A DNA stretch of 64,000 nt from positions 1 to 64,000 of the forward strand of contig NZ_JAMXLR010000006.1 in NCBI RefSeq assembly GCF_024054565.1, given 5' to 3'. Below the pieces are notes generated by a model, which was not told where the DNA came from, did not search any database, and saw nothing but the letters and a program-made list of their open reading frames with translations. This stretch comes from Aeoliella straminimaris. GTDB lineage: Bacteria; Planctomycetota; Planctomycetia; Pirellulales; Lacipirellulaceae. Position 1 is the stretch's first letter. Each line of letters starts with the position of its first letter. Shown here piece after piece: positions 45,001-53,401 of this stretch. The translations under genes and the position numbers were made by a program.

Positions 45001-48000
45001 CGACATACTTTAGTGCGTCGAAAGAACCAGGATTCGTGATGCGCAATTGGAACGCCGAGCCGCTTGGCACCGTGCCGGCGGCCGCTTCTTCAGCAACAAC
45101 TGCCTGACGGCTGGCTTCGTCTTCCACCAGGCGAGCGACCATGCGTTGGCCGTTGCGGTAGGCAACCTGGCTGTCGGTCGAATCGCCGCCCAGTTCTGCA
45201 AGCAGGTTCGCTGGGTCCAGTTGCTTGGCGTCCAGGTCCACCAACGTGGGGGTGAGTTCCGTATGTTCCACTGCCGCCACGCGGACCAGCCCCACCAGCG
45301 GCGCTTCGGCCACCATGGTCGGCTCGCCCTCGGTCACGGCTTGTGCTCCGTTCGTGGCGAGCCACAACCGTGGCATCTTCGCCTGGCCACAGCGAGCGAG
45401 TTGCTTGATGGTGAACATTGCACTAGCGACGCCAAGCCGCGACGATTCGGCCCACATCTGCGTCGCGTCGCCAGGTTCGGGTGCTGGAATGTCGAGCGAC
45501 CACAAGTGGACGACGCCCACCAATGGATGTTCCTTGCTGGTGATCTGCGAGATGAGATCAGCGTAGTGCGACTCGTTGAGTGGGTCGATAGTCGCTTGAA
45601 CGGAGCCGGCGGACAGGTTGTCGAGCTTGAATTCTTCGCCCGGCCAAACGAGTGCCACTTTACGATTGTCCGAGGTCAGTCGCTTCACCAACTCGCTATG
45701 CACGCCCGCCGAGTCGCCAAATACCAACCACGTGCCGGCAGCCGGTTCCGCCGTACTCTCCAGCGGGGCACTCTTCCACGTCATCTGGTAGAGCCAGTCG
45801 GCCGGACCATGGGCCTCTTCGCCCGCCGCACCGCGCCCGATGCGTTGCACCTTGGCGGCCAGCATTTCCACCAGCACCTGTCCGTCGGCGTCCACCAGGT
45901 AGACATCGCTGGTCACGCTGTCGGGACTGGGGCGGTCGTCGTCCGAGCGGCGGACGGCGTAACAGTACACCGGCTTTTCGAATGATTCGATCGGTCGCAC
46001 CACACGCACCTGGCCTACGCCAACCGGCATGTAGGTGTAAGGGCTGTACTCGCCGTTTTCTTCCAGTGGCACCGTCGAGGCCAAGGTCTGCCAGCAGGCG
46101 TCGCCCAGCACGGGATGCAATTGGTACTTGGCCAACTCGGCCACCACGGCTTCGTGCGGCTGAAGCGTCGCAATGGCCTCGCAGTCAGTCCGCGCCACGT
46201 CGCCCAGCACTTGAAACTGCGGCCCATACACCAATCCGCGCGCGGCCAGGATTTCGTAGTACTCTTCGCGAGTCTTGGGATCGATGATCCGCGATCGGAC
46301 TTCTTCCAAGTCAATCACAGGCAGCGAATCGAGTGCCGGCAACTGCGACTCATGTAGCAGCGTGCACGTCGCGTGAAGATTCCAATCGGCGGGATCGGCG
46401 TCGGCAGGCGAGCTGTAACTCTCCATCTCGCTGCGCCCGCCAGCCTCGGGCTCCACGGTAACTTGCACTAGCCGAGAACCTTCGGACGGCAGGAACATGG
46501 CGGCTTGAATCGATACGTCGCGAATGGCGTGCTGGCCTTCGTCGAACGTCAGCTTCGTGGCGGCGAGGCCCTGCTCGATGAATGCGGCGCCTGGCACCAC
46601 CACCGACCCCTGCACCTGGTGATCGATCAGATAGCCCGGCGTGTTGGCATCGACCACCGTTTCGTAAACCGAATTGGTCCACACCGTGGGCACTCGACCA
46701 CCCAATAGCGGATGTCCGCCCGCTGCCCGCCGACGCGCGGCGCCCCCCGTGGCGCTGTTGTCCATGTCGAACCAGAATCGTTCGCGATGGAACGGATAGT
46801 TGGGCAGCAGCAATCGCTTGGGCGTCTGACGCTGGTCGCGTGCTCGCCAATCAATTTTCGCGCCAGCGGTGTACAAGTCGCCCACCGCGGCGGCGATGGT
46901 TTGATCGGCCGCTTGCCCCTTGCGCAGTGAAGCCACAGACGCCGCTTCCAGGTTTGGCAGGCATCGTTTGGCCATACCCAGCAAGCTGGCCGCGGGACCC
47001 ACTTCGAGCAGAATGCTGGCCTTCGACTCGCCCACTCGCTGCACCCCGTCGACAAAGCGCACGGCGCCCCGAACGTGGTCGCGCCAGTAGCGGGCCGTCG
47101 GCGCCTGGGACATCGCCTGGCCGGTAAGGTTCGAGATCACCGTGATCCGTGGCGGCTTGAAGTCGATGCCATCGGCGAACTCCTCGAAGTCGTCGAGCAT
47201 CTCATCCATCAGCGGCGAGTGGAACGCGTGTGAAACGACTAACCGTTGCAGGCCAATGCCCGACGATTCGAACTCAGCAACCAACTGATCCACGGTCTCC
47301 GCATCGCCGGAGATCACGGTGTTCTCGGGCCCATTCACGGCCGCGATAGTCACCAAGTGTTCTTTGCCGGCCAGGCGGGCTGCGACGTCCGCTTCGGGCG
47401 CAAACACCACGGCCATCTTGCCCGGCTTGGAAATCTGCTGCATCAGCCGCGCCCGTTCGCTGATCAGCCCCAGGCCTTCGTTCAGGTTCATGCAGCCGGC
47501 CACCGTGGCGGCGACGTACTCGCCAACGCTGTGCCCCAACAAGATGTTCGGCTCCACGCCCCACGACTGCCACAGTCGGGCCACGGCGTACTCGATGGCG
47601 AACAGTGCGGGTTGCGTGAAAACCGTTTGGTTTACCAGCTCCGCATCCCTATCGTTTTCAGGGAACAGTACCGTAAGTAGCGACTCGCTCAAGCCCGTGC
47701 GCAGAATCTCGTCGCACTGGTCGATGATCTCACGAAACAACGGCTCCGTCTGATACAGTTCGAGACCCATCTGAGGATACTGCGAACCCTGGCCCGTGAA
47801 GAGCATTGCGATCTTCGGCCGGGTGATTCCTTTGATCTGCCCCCGTTTGACGGTGGGGCTAGCCTTGCCGGCAGCCAGCGTGGTCAGCGCCTTGCCGAGC
47901 GATTCCCGTGAATCGCAAGCCACGGCCGCTCGATAGTTGAAGTCGGACCGCCCGGTATTGGCCGAATAGCAGAGATCGTCGAGCTCCACCTCGGGGCGCT

Positions 48001-49540
48001 CGTTCATGTAGGCTGCCAGGTTCGCAGCCTGTTGTTCGAGGCTGGCCGCATTGCGGCCCGACAGCTTCAAGACGTGCCGCGTACGCTCGGATCTATCCGA
48101 TTCGGCCACGCCAATGCGCTCGATGTCTGCGGTCGAGCCGGCGTCGCTTCCTTCATGGCTGGCAGGGGGTGCCTCGATCACAATATGTGTGTTGGTGCCA
48201 CCAAACCCAAACGAGCTGATGCCCGCCAAACGCCGGCCCATGGTCTCGGGCCAGGGCTTATGCTCGGTGGGAACCTTGATCCGCGAACCTTCCAGCGTGA
48301 TGTGCGGATTGATCGATTCCAGGTACAGCTGCGGCGGAATCCGCTCGTGTTGCATCAACAGTACGGCCTTGATCAGACCAGCAGCGCCCGACACCGTCTC
48401 GGTATGCCCAATGTTTGCCTTGACGCTGGTCACATGCACCGGCCGATCCGAATCGCCACGGCTCTTGAAGATCTCGGTCAGCGCCTGCATCTCGATTGGA
48501 TCACCCAGCGGCGTGCCAGTGCCGTGTGCTTCGATGTAAGAGATGTCGTCGGGCGTGATGCCTGCCTGAGCGTGAGCGGCGCGAATGCACTCCTGCTGCG
48601 ACTGGCCATTGGGGGCGCTGATGCCCGACGTGCGACCATCCTGATTCACCGAAGTGGCGCGAATCACGGCCAGCACCTGATCGCCATCGCGCTGGGCATC
48701 GGCCAATCGCTTCAAGAGCACCAGCCCGCACCCTTCGCCTCGCACGTAACCATTGGCTCCGGCGTCGAACGGTCGGCACTTTCCCTCGGGAGAGAGCATT
48801 CGCGCCTTGGAAAACGCGATGGTGGTTTCCGGCGTGATGATGGCGTTCACTCCGCCGGCAATCGCGGCATCGCACTCCTTGCGTCTCAGGCTCTCAACCG
48901 CCAGGTGAATGGCCAGCGAGGCACTGGAGCAGGCGGTATCCACCGCTGCGCTGGGGCCATGCAGATCGAAGATGTACGAGATCCGGTTGGCAGCAATCGA
49001 CAGCGCGTTGCCCGTGCCAACGTGTGCATCAATGTGGTGATAGTAGTCGGCGAACTGCGAGGGGACCTTCGAATAGTCGGCGCCGCCGATGCCGACGTAC
49101 ACGCCGGTCTTACTGCCGGCCAGCGAATCGGCCGAGATACCGCCGTTCTCCATCGCCTCCCAGGCCACCTCCAGCAGCATTCGCTGCTGCGGGTCCATGC
49201 GGGCGGCTTCGCGGGGGGCGATGCCGAAGAACTGGGGATCGAACTGATCGATACCGTCGACGAAGCCGCCCCACTTGGTGAACATTTTGCCCGACTGCGT
49301 GCCGGTTGGGTCGTACAGCTCCTCGATATCCCACCGGTCGGGTGGCACTTCGCTGACCGCTTCCACTCCCTGATCGATCACTCGCCAATAGTCGGCCAGA
49401 CTTTGCGCGCCGGCGAATCGGCACGACATGCCGACAATGGCAATCGGCTCGGCGGTGGGTTTCTTGCCAGCGAGTCGTTGCTCGAGGAGTTTTCGCTGGG
49501 CGGGCGAGAGACTCGCCATGCGTTGAGCTAGGTCGGACAT
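42089..49540 (-). CDS. Type I polyketide synthase, single fully reducing module with thioesterase
   Basis: A protein of 2483 residues from the ATG at 49540. Domains: KS about 31-455 (Cys204 in DTACSSA, His in EAHGTGTP and NIGHTE); AT about 575-880 (Ser671 in GHSVGEY; HAFH points to malonyl-CoA). DH is about 930-1215 (His974 in DHQVQGSVVVPG), then a linker probably containing the structural KR half. ER is about 1520-1815 (AGAGGVG near 1642) and KR about 1830-2030 (GGLGGLG near 1847, Ser/Tyr in SSVAAM and QANYAAGN). ACP carries phosphopantetheine Ser2154 (GLDSLMAL) and TE has Ser2295 (GWSAGG) and a C-terminal GDHF His. All active sites look intact. It probably makes a saturated, fatty-acid-like chain iteratively. 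No phosphopantetheinyl transferase or tailoring cluster is adjacent. Confidence 0.93.
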   Translation of the reverse strand: MSDLAQRMASLSPAQRKLLEQRLAGKKPTAEPIAIVGMSCRFAGAQSLADYWRVIDQGVEAVSEVPPDRWDIEELYDPTGTQSGKMFTKWGGFVDGIDQFDPQFFGIAPREAARMDPQQRMLLEVAWEAMENGGISADSLAGSKTGVYVGIGGADYSKVPSQFADYYHHIDAHVGTGNALSIAANRISYIFDLHGPSAAVDTACSSASLAIHLAVESLRRKECDAAIAGGVNAIITPETTIAFSKARMLSPEGKCRPFDAGANGYVRGEGCGLVLLKRLADAQRDGDQVLAVIRATSVNQDGRTSGISAPNGQSQQECIRAAHAQAGITPDDISYIEAHGTGTPLGDPIEMQALTEIFKSRGDSDRPVHVTSVKANIGHTETVSGAAGLIKAVLLMQHERIPPQLYLESINPHITLEGSRIKVPTEHKPWPETMGRRLAGISSFGFGGTNTHIVIEAPPASHEGSDAGSTADIERIGVAESDRSERTRHVLKLSGRNAASLEQQAANLAAYMNERPEVELDDLCYSANTGRSDFNYRAAVACDSRESLGKALTTLAAGKASPTVKRGQIKGITRPKIAMLFTGQGSQYPQMGLELYQTEPLFREIIDQCDEILRTGLSESLLTVLFPENDRDAELVNQTVFTQPALFAIEYAVARLWQSWGVEPNILLGHSVGEYVAATVAGCMNLNEGLGLISERARLMQQISKPGKMAVVFAPEADVAARLAGKEHLVTIAAVNGPENTVISGDAETVDQLVAEFESSGIGLQRLVVSHAFHSPLMDEMLDDFEEFADGIDFKPPRITVISNLTGQAMSQAPTARYWRDHVRGAVRFVDGVQRVGESKASILLEVGPAASLLGMAKRCLPNLEAASVASLRKGQAADQTIAAAVGDLYTAGAKIDWRARDQRQTPKRLLLPNYPFHRERFWFDMDNSATGGAARRRAAGGHPLLGGRVPTVWTNSVYETVVDANTPGYLIDHQVQGSVVVPGAAFIEQGLAATKLTFDEGQHAIRDVSIQAAMFLPSEGSRLVQVTVEPEAGGRSEMESYSSPADADPADWNLHATCTLLHESQLPALDSLPVIDLEEVRSRIIDPKTREEYYEILAARGLVYGPQFQVLGDVARTDCEAIATLQPHEAVVAELAKYQLHPVLGDACWQTLASTVPLEENGEYSPYTYMPVGVGQVRVVRPIESFEKPVYCYAVRRSDDDRPSPDSVTSDVYLVDADGQVLVEMLAAKVQRIGRGAAGEEAHGPADWLYQMTWKSAPLESTAEPAAGTWLVFGDSAGVHSELVKRLTSDNRKVALVWPGEEFKLDNLSAGSVQATIDPLNESHYADLISQITSKEHPLVGVVHLWSLDIPAPEPGDATQMWAESSRLGVASAMFTIKQLARCGQAKMPRLWLATNGAQAVTEGEPTMVAEAPLVGLVRVAAVEHTELTPTLVDLDAKQLDPANLLAELGGDSTDSQVAYRNGQRMVARLVEDEASRQAVVAEEAAAGTVPSGSAFQLRITNPGSFDALKYVAIERQPPGPGEVEFAVHATGLNFSDVLKALGLYPGIKDEIVPLGIEASGVVTAVGEGVDRFQVGDEVMGVAPYAFASHATTRDYTLVHKPKNISHDEASTVPIVFLTAFYGLVRLAEIQPGDRVLIHAGAGGVGLAAIQICQDVGAEVFVTAGSDEKREFLRSLGVKHIYNSRTLDFAEEILADTDREGVDVVLNSLPGEAITKSLSILRAYGRFLEIGKIDIYQNRKIGLLPFQDNLSYHAIDLDRMLRQRPNYIRGLYHEMMPYFEAGKYQPELFTRFELDGTIDAFRYMSQRKNIGKVVVAIADSVSEAAEPAATRKQTVRSDGTYLITGGLGGLGLLVADWLAEQGAGGLVLMSRRAASESGRKAIAALEAKGAKVFAMQADVVDYAALEQGFKSLPGELPPLRGVIHAAGVLADGVLADMSLEQLNRAMLSKTVGAWNLHSLTAEMPLDLFVLFSSVAAMIGSPGQANYAAGNATLDALAHYRRSQGLPATSINWGPWAGSGMAAETFADTDRETGIQSRGMDLLPADAGLKLMGDLIDAGTTQTTVMDVYWEALLRLLGTRRLSLLDDRAAEHGDGEGGGSSVDHEFRDRLLEAEPVARVPLVRDYIQAELARIMSFDPDQLDVDQPLTAFGLDSLMALELKNNLEARLAFTLPMAKLLEGPSIASLAADTVGLITGEEAPSTEDSVAEGWSPLVKLREGTLDEPLVLLPALGGDVGCYQQLVQHLSGDRPIVAFRPRGMDDPNPPHNEMHHLAADYAAALCELQPTGPYYLAGWSAGGVSAFAMAEALMKGGHEVKLLALFDTPLPTIYRDIDVDDDALFLCDLVRFTNRFAGTNIEVSVDKLAELPKEKRFAAALEQARDQGMFPPSVSDEYVHRLINVGSGLIRASQGYQPQPIDLEMHLFQPAVGGGLEDISDQQLPEDNGWNSLVGQRIERTSIPGDHFTMMTGEGAERLAAILDKLMS

Positions 49541-49709
49541 CAACGGAATAAGATTGGAGGGCGGGCAGCCGACGGCCAGGGACACCAAGGTTAAGTGACG
49601 GTCCCTCGTCCGCAGCTTGGCCGGCGAAACTCCCTAGAATACGGCAAACGGCCAGGGGTGTTCAACCCGCGACGATCCCGCGAGAAAACCACAAAGCCCC
49701 TAAAAACCA

Positions 49710-49743
49710 AAAAACAGGCCGAGCCCCGAAGAGGCTCGGCCTG
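49710..49743 (-). terminator. Intrinsic terminator of the 50667-49801 gene
   Basis: An 11-bp perfect stem (49715-49725 with 49733-49743) and 7-base loop. On the minus strand it is followed by TTTTTTGG. It lies 58 bases beyond the PEP-CTERM stop and insulates the polyketide synthase gene from it. Confidence 0.85.
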
Positions 49744-49800
49744 CGAATGGCTGCTATTTAAGAGGCATTCCGAATCGGAAGTCCTCGTAGTGTTGCCTAC

Positions 49801-50667
49801 TTAGCGGCGAGCGTAGCGACGCACACCAGCCAATCCAACCAGTGCCATGCCAGCCAGCAGGAAGGTGCTGGGCTCGGGGACGTTCACGGTGATGGTAACA
49901 CCGTCGAAGTCCTGCTTGTTGATCAAAGCACTACCACCACCACTGGCGGCAGCGGTCAGCGTATTCTCGAGCAACACGTTGATCTTGGTGGCACCCACGC
50001 TGTAGTTGATGCCTTGCTCGTCCAGATGCTGCTTGATGTCGACCATCAATTCGCCATACCAGATGGTATTGTAGGACGTGGTACCATCCACACCGAGCTC
50101 GAAGTCGCCTTCGGAGGGGGTGAAGGTCATGTCAGCCTCGATGTTGTACTCGATACCGCCAACAGGCATTCCGTCGATCTCAACCACATCGATGATGAAG
50201 TGAGCGGCCACGCTGCTGAAAGCTTCGTCGGCGCTGAGACCCACCAACTGTGTAAATCCACGTTCGGCGAACGACAGATCGTCGATCGAATTGTTCGGCT
50301 TGGCCAGCACGGTGAAACCAAGAACGCTATCGACAATCGTCGAAGTGGACGCACCTGGCGACTGAATGTCGGCGACAAAGTTCTGGGGGGTGAAATCGAT
50401 GGCGTCGCTACCGACACCCGTGGGCTCCCCAAACCGCTCGACAGTATCCGTGTTCGATTCGGACACACCAAGGAACCAGACAGAGTCGGACATCCAACCC
50501 GTTTGACCGTCCGGACCAACCATGGGTCCCTCATAGTCAATGGTTCCGGCAATAGACGGCGCTGCGATAAGCAGTCCGAGCGCCAATGCACAGAAAGAAA
50601 AAGCTGCTACCCGATAAATTGATTGAGCACCACTGTTTAAGATGCTCCAGTTGCTTTTCCGACTCAT
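49801..50667 (-). CDS. PEP-CTERM secreted protein
   Basis: A protein of 288 residues; GGGGAG stands eight bases before the ATG. A signal peptide runs YRVAAFSFCALALGLLIAAPSIA (about 18-40). The exported beta-sandwich-like domain carries no cysteines. The C-terminus is VPEPSTFLLAGMALVGLAG then VRRYARR, a canonical PEP-CTERM signal. It is upstream of, but terminated before, the polyketide synthase. Role unknown. Confidence 0.82.
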   Translation of the reverse strand: MSRKSNWSILNSGAQSIYRVAAFSFCALALGLLIAAPSIAGTIDYEGPMVGPDGQTGWMSDSVWFLGVSESNTDTVERFGEPTGVGSDAIDFTPQNFVADIQSPGASTSTIVDSVLGFTVLAKPNNSIDDLSFAERGFTQLVGLSADEAFSSVAAHFIIDVVEIDGMPVGGIEYNIEADMTFTPSEGDFELGVDGTTSYNTIWYGELMVDIKQHLDEQGINYSVGATKINVLLENTLTAAASGGGSALINKQDFDGVTITVNVPEPSTFLLAGMALVGLAGVRRYARR

Positions 50668-50968
50668 TAGTCACTCCCCGGTGCGATATCGCGGTTGCGT
50701 ATGGTGATTTGACAGCAGGTGCAGAGGCACCTGCCACTGCAAAACAATACTCCCCTGTGAAGGTGACGCCTCTTGCGACCACCACATGGGCAGCAGAATG
50801 GGCGTCGCTGGTGCCACACATTCACATGTAAAACACACTCCAGGCGTGCTTACGTCCCCCACTTTAACAGGAAAAGCGGTTTACGCAATAGTTGTCACAG
50901 ATTTTTCTTGCACATTCGGTGAACTTGCACCCCCCCATCTTGGTGGAAAACGTCCGAAGATAGGGCAT
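50668..50968. other. Upstream region of the 50667 gene with a hairpin
   Basis: No gene. A perfect 8-bp stem (GCAGGTGC 50715-50722 with GCACCTGC 50727-50734) with AGAG loop lies about 50 bases before the PEP-CTERM start codon, in the expected leader. Nothing else recognised. Confidence 0.4.
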
Positions 50969-51742
50969 TTATGCGGCCTGTCGAGCCGATAAAATCGGCC
51001 GAACCGCCACCAAATCTCGGCTCTGGACCAGGAATTGGTACCTCTTCTCCGCCAGCACGGCGATGCAAACATCGAGTTTGCGAGAGTCGGTGTGCAGATA
51101 TTCCAGGCGAATAATGTTGGGCTGCCAGCGATCCAAGTCGAGCGTTGCTAGCACCGCCAGGTCATGGCCTTCGGCGTCGATCTGCAGCACATCGAGCCGC
51201 TTCAAGCCTGATTCGGCCAGCACGTCGTCCAGCGGCAAGCACCGCACCGGGCTGCTCTGAATGTCGTCGGCCGCCACGCCATGCCGCAGCAGGTTGCCGC
51301 GGTCGAACGAGGCCAGACGCGACGCCCCCCATCTCGGACGGAAGAACTCTCGCTCGCCCCGCTCGGCGGCAATGGCGGCGTTGACCAGTCGCAACCCGGT
51401 ATTGTTCGCGAAGCGGGACTGCAACTGCTCGAATGGCTCGGGCTGCGGTTCGACCAGCACGCCTTCGACCTGGCCCAGCGGTAGCAAGCGGGTAAGATCG
51501 TCCTCGCTGGTGCCGTCGAATGCGCCGACCTGCACAAAGCTCAGCGTACCCTGCGACAGCAGGATGTCGGCCGCCAGGGCGCGAACCACATTGGGCTGCT
51601 GCCAGCCGCGGCGACGAACCAGTTCCATCGGCACGTGCGAACGGGCCAACCCTAATCGCCGCAGTACGATGTCGCGCCACCGCCGACGCTGTTCGACGGT
51701 GCCCAGCAGGCGATGATGCCATTTCGTACGTCGAGCAGCCAT
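50969..51742 (-). CDS. FkbM-family methyltransferase
   Basis: A protein of 257 residues. It is a Rossmann-fold SAM methyltransferase with LSFVQVGAFDGTSEDDL (motif I, about 67-83), then EGVLVEPQPEPFEQL, LRLVNAAIA and the FkbM-specific DVLQIDAEGHDLAVL (about 184-198). FkbM enzymes O-methylate sugars or polyketides. It lies 28 bases after the glycosyltransferase stop, so the pair is an operon, and methylation of a glycan made by that enzyme is the simplest reading. Confidence 0.85.
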   Translation of the reverse strand: MAARRTKWHHRLLGTVEQRRRWRDIVLRRLGLARSHVPMELVRRRGWQQPNVVRALAADILLSQGTLSFVQVGAFDGTSEDDLTRLLPLGQVEGVLVEPQPEPFEQLQSRFANNTGLRLVNAAIAAERGEREFFRPRWGASRLASFDRGNLLRHGVAADDIQSSPVRCLPLDDVLAESGLKRLDVLQIDAEGHDLAVLATLDLDRWQPNIIRLEYLHTDSRKLDVCIAVLAEKRYQFLVQSRDLVAVRPILSARQAA

Positions 51743-51770
51743 GAAACCTCTTTCTACAGGATGTACGACG

Positions 51771-52592
51771 CTAGGCCGCTTTCTTCGACTTCGTGGCCTG
51801 GGGCAAATTGTCGCTGGGAGATTCGACGTACTGGGCCGCCTTGGTGCTGCTGTGCGACAACTCCCACAGCTTGGCGTATTTCATCAGGTTGTAGTAGGCC
51901 ACGATGCCGCACCACATTAGTCCCGGCGTCCGATCCAGGATTCCCAGGCGAATAAAGTAAAACTGCATGAACTTCATCGGCGGCCGCAAAGCCAGGCTCC
52001 AGAAGCTGGCCCGCTTGCCGGCGTCGAACGCGTCGAGCGCCGCCCAGGTGGAGTAGCGATTCTGGGTCTGCATGAACCGGTTCAGGCACTGGCAGGTGTG
52101 GTGCTCGAGCTTGCCATCCAGTATGCCAGTCTTATCGGCGGCTACATCGATGTCGGCATGCACCCGCCGGGGATGATACCGCAGGTGACGGCGAAACAAG
52201 CGGATGCAGGTGGCGCTTTGAGCGCCCGAGTAGCGGAGCCGGTGCCCCAGCATGTAGGTGTCGCGGCGTACCGCAAAGGCCTCGTGGTCGCCGGGTTCGG
52301 CCAACGCCTTGCCGATGCTCAGGGCCACGTCCATCGTCACCCGCTCGTCCGAGTCGACCAGCAGCACCCACTCGTAGGTAGCCTGCGGAATGGCCCAGTT
52401 CTTGAAGTCGGCGCTGTTGACGTACTCGCGCTCGATCACCCTTACACCGGGCAGATCTCGGACCAACTCCAGCGTGCCATCGGTCGAGCCGCTATCGGCC
52501 ACCAGGATCTCGTCGGCGATGTCTCGCACCGAATCGATGCAGTCGAGGATGTTGTGGCGTTCGTCTTTGCAGGGAATAAGGACGGTGAGCAT
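51771..52592 (-). CDS. Family 2 glycosyltransferase (WaaE/KdtX-like)
   Basis: A protein of 273 residues. It opens MLTVLIPCKDERHNILDCIDSV, then ILVADSGSTDGTLEL. WVLLVDSDERV (about 77-87) gives the D-x-D metal and nucleotide-sugar site. RLFRRHLRYHPRRVHADI and ASFWSLALRPPMKFMQFYFIRLGILD are typical of the LPS-core beta-glucosyltransferase-like branch. It is a cytoplasmic, membrane-associated enzyme in surface glycan or lipopolysaccharide synthesis. It is co-transcribed with the FkbM methyltransferase. Confidence 0.88.
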   Translation of the reverse strand: MLTVLIPCKDERHNILDCIDSVRDIADEILVADSGSTDGTLELVRDLPGVRVIEREYVNSADFKNWAIPQATYEWVLLVDSDERVTMDVALSIGKALAEPGDHEAFAVRRDTYMLGHRLRYSGAQSATCIRLFRRHLRYHPRRVHADIDVAADKTGILDGKLEHHTCQCLNRFMQTQNRYSTWAALDAFDAGKRASFWSLALRPPMKFMQFYFIRLGILDRTPGLMWCGIVAYYNLMKYAKLWELSHSSTKAAQYVESPSDNLPQATKSKKAA

Positions 52593-52745
52593 TCGAGGCG
52601 CAGGGGGCTAGGAGCGAGGGGCCAGGTAATATCGGTGGCGGACCCTAGCAAATCTGTCACCGTTCGCCCACAGCAGTGAATGCTAGCAACTGAGCAACCT
52701 CTCCAGGTCGCCGCTGAAGGGTGTGGTTGGAGTCACCGCGGGCTC

Positions 52746-53330
52746 CTACTTGCCGAACGTCCCATCACGGGCCGCCGTGTTTCGCTGCCCTGGCAGCGTA
52801 GCGACCCAGCCAGCCACCAGCCCGCAGGCCAGGGCGAACATCGAGTGGAACACCCGGCCGGCCCAGGTCTCCTGGGGGAGCGCTCGATCGGCGGTGCCTC
52901 CGTTCAACCTGGCAACGGGTCCCACGGCCCGCTCCCAATACAGTTGCGCGCGCCCACGCTGCTGCACCACAAGCCGTTGGGGATTGTCCGATCGATCTGC
53001 CGACTCTTCGTACAGAGATGCCTCGAGTCCGGCGAATCCCGTGGTGGTGATCAGCCACGCACCAACTCGTTCATCGGCCACTGGCAGGTACAGCATCCCC
53101 AGGTACGCAAAACCGGCGAGGCTGAATGCCAGCAGGTAGCGGCGCCGATCGCCGCACGAGGCGGCTCGGATCAGCGCGAGCGACAATGCGGCAATCGCCA
53201 CGGAGAACGCCAGGCTAGCCGCCCACGCGGACGGCCGGACCGTGGCGTACATCACCAGCGACAGCACCGCCATCCCGATCAACATCGAGGCGAAGCTGTA
53301 ACCAAATGTCGAGCGGGGCGACGCGGTCAT
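52746..53330 (-). CDS. Multi-pass membrane protein of unknown function
   Basis: A protein of 194 residues. Hydrophobic segments lie at about 10-28, 34-55, 64-84 and 160-178. An extended polar loop (about 100-155) contains DNPQRLVVQQRGRAQLYWER, possibly outside the membrane. No family recognised. It lies downstream of a Gfo/Idh/MocA gene and upstream of the glycosyltransferase on the same strand, but hairpins separate it from the former. Confidence 0.55.
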   Translation of the reverse strand: MTASPRSTFGYSFASMLIGMAVLSLVMYATVRPSAWAASLAFSVAIAALSLALIRAASCGDRRRYLLAFSLAGFAYLGMLYLPVADERVGAWLITTTGFAGLEASLYEESADRSDNPQRLVVQQRGRAQLYWERAVGPVARLNGGTADRALPQETWAGRVFHSMFALACGLVAGWVATLPGQRNTAARDGTFGK

Positions 53331-53335
53331 GGTTC

Positions 53336-53359
53336 AAAAACCAGGGCCCTGCAGGGCCC
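53336..53359 (-). terminator. Palindrome with T-run after a Gfo/Idh/MocA gene
   Basis: A perfect 16-base palindrome GGGCCCTGCAGGGCCC (53344-53359). On the minus strand it is followed by TGG and five T. It lies between the oxidoreductase stop (53402) and the membrane-protein start (53330). Confidence 0.5.
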
Positions 53360-53401
53360 CGCTCCCTGGGGCTGATAGCTTACAGCTGACGGCCAACAGC
53401 C

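Noticed and set aside
48032..49531. Long plus-strand frames (also 43544-45013) within the polyketide synthase
   Set aside because: Shadows in the third-position GC-rich antisense frame of an intact multidomain enzyme.
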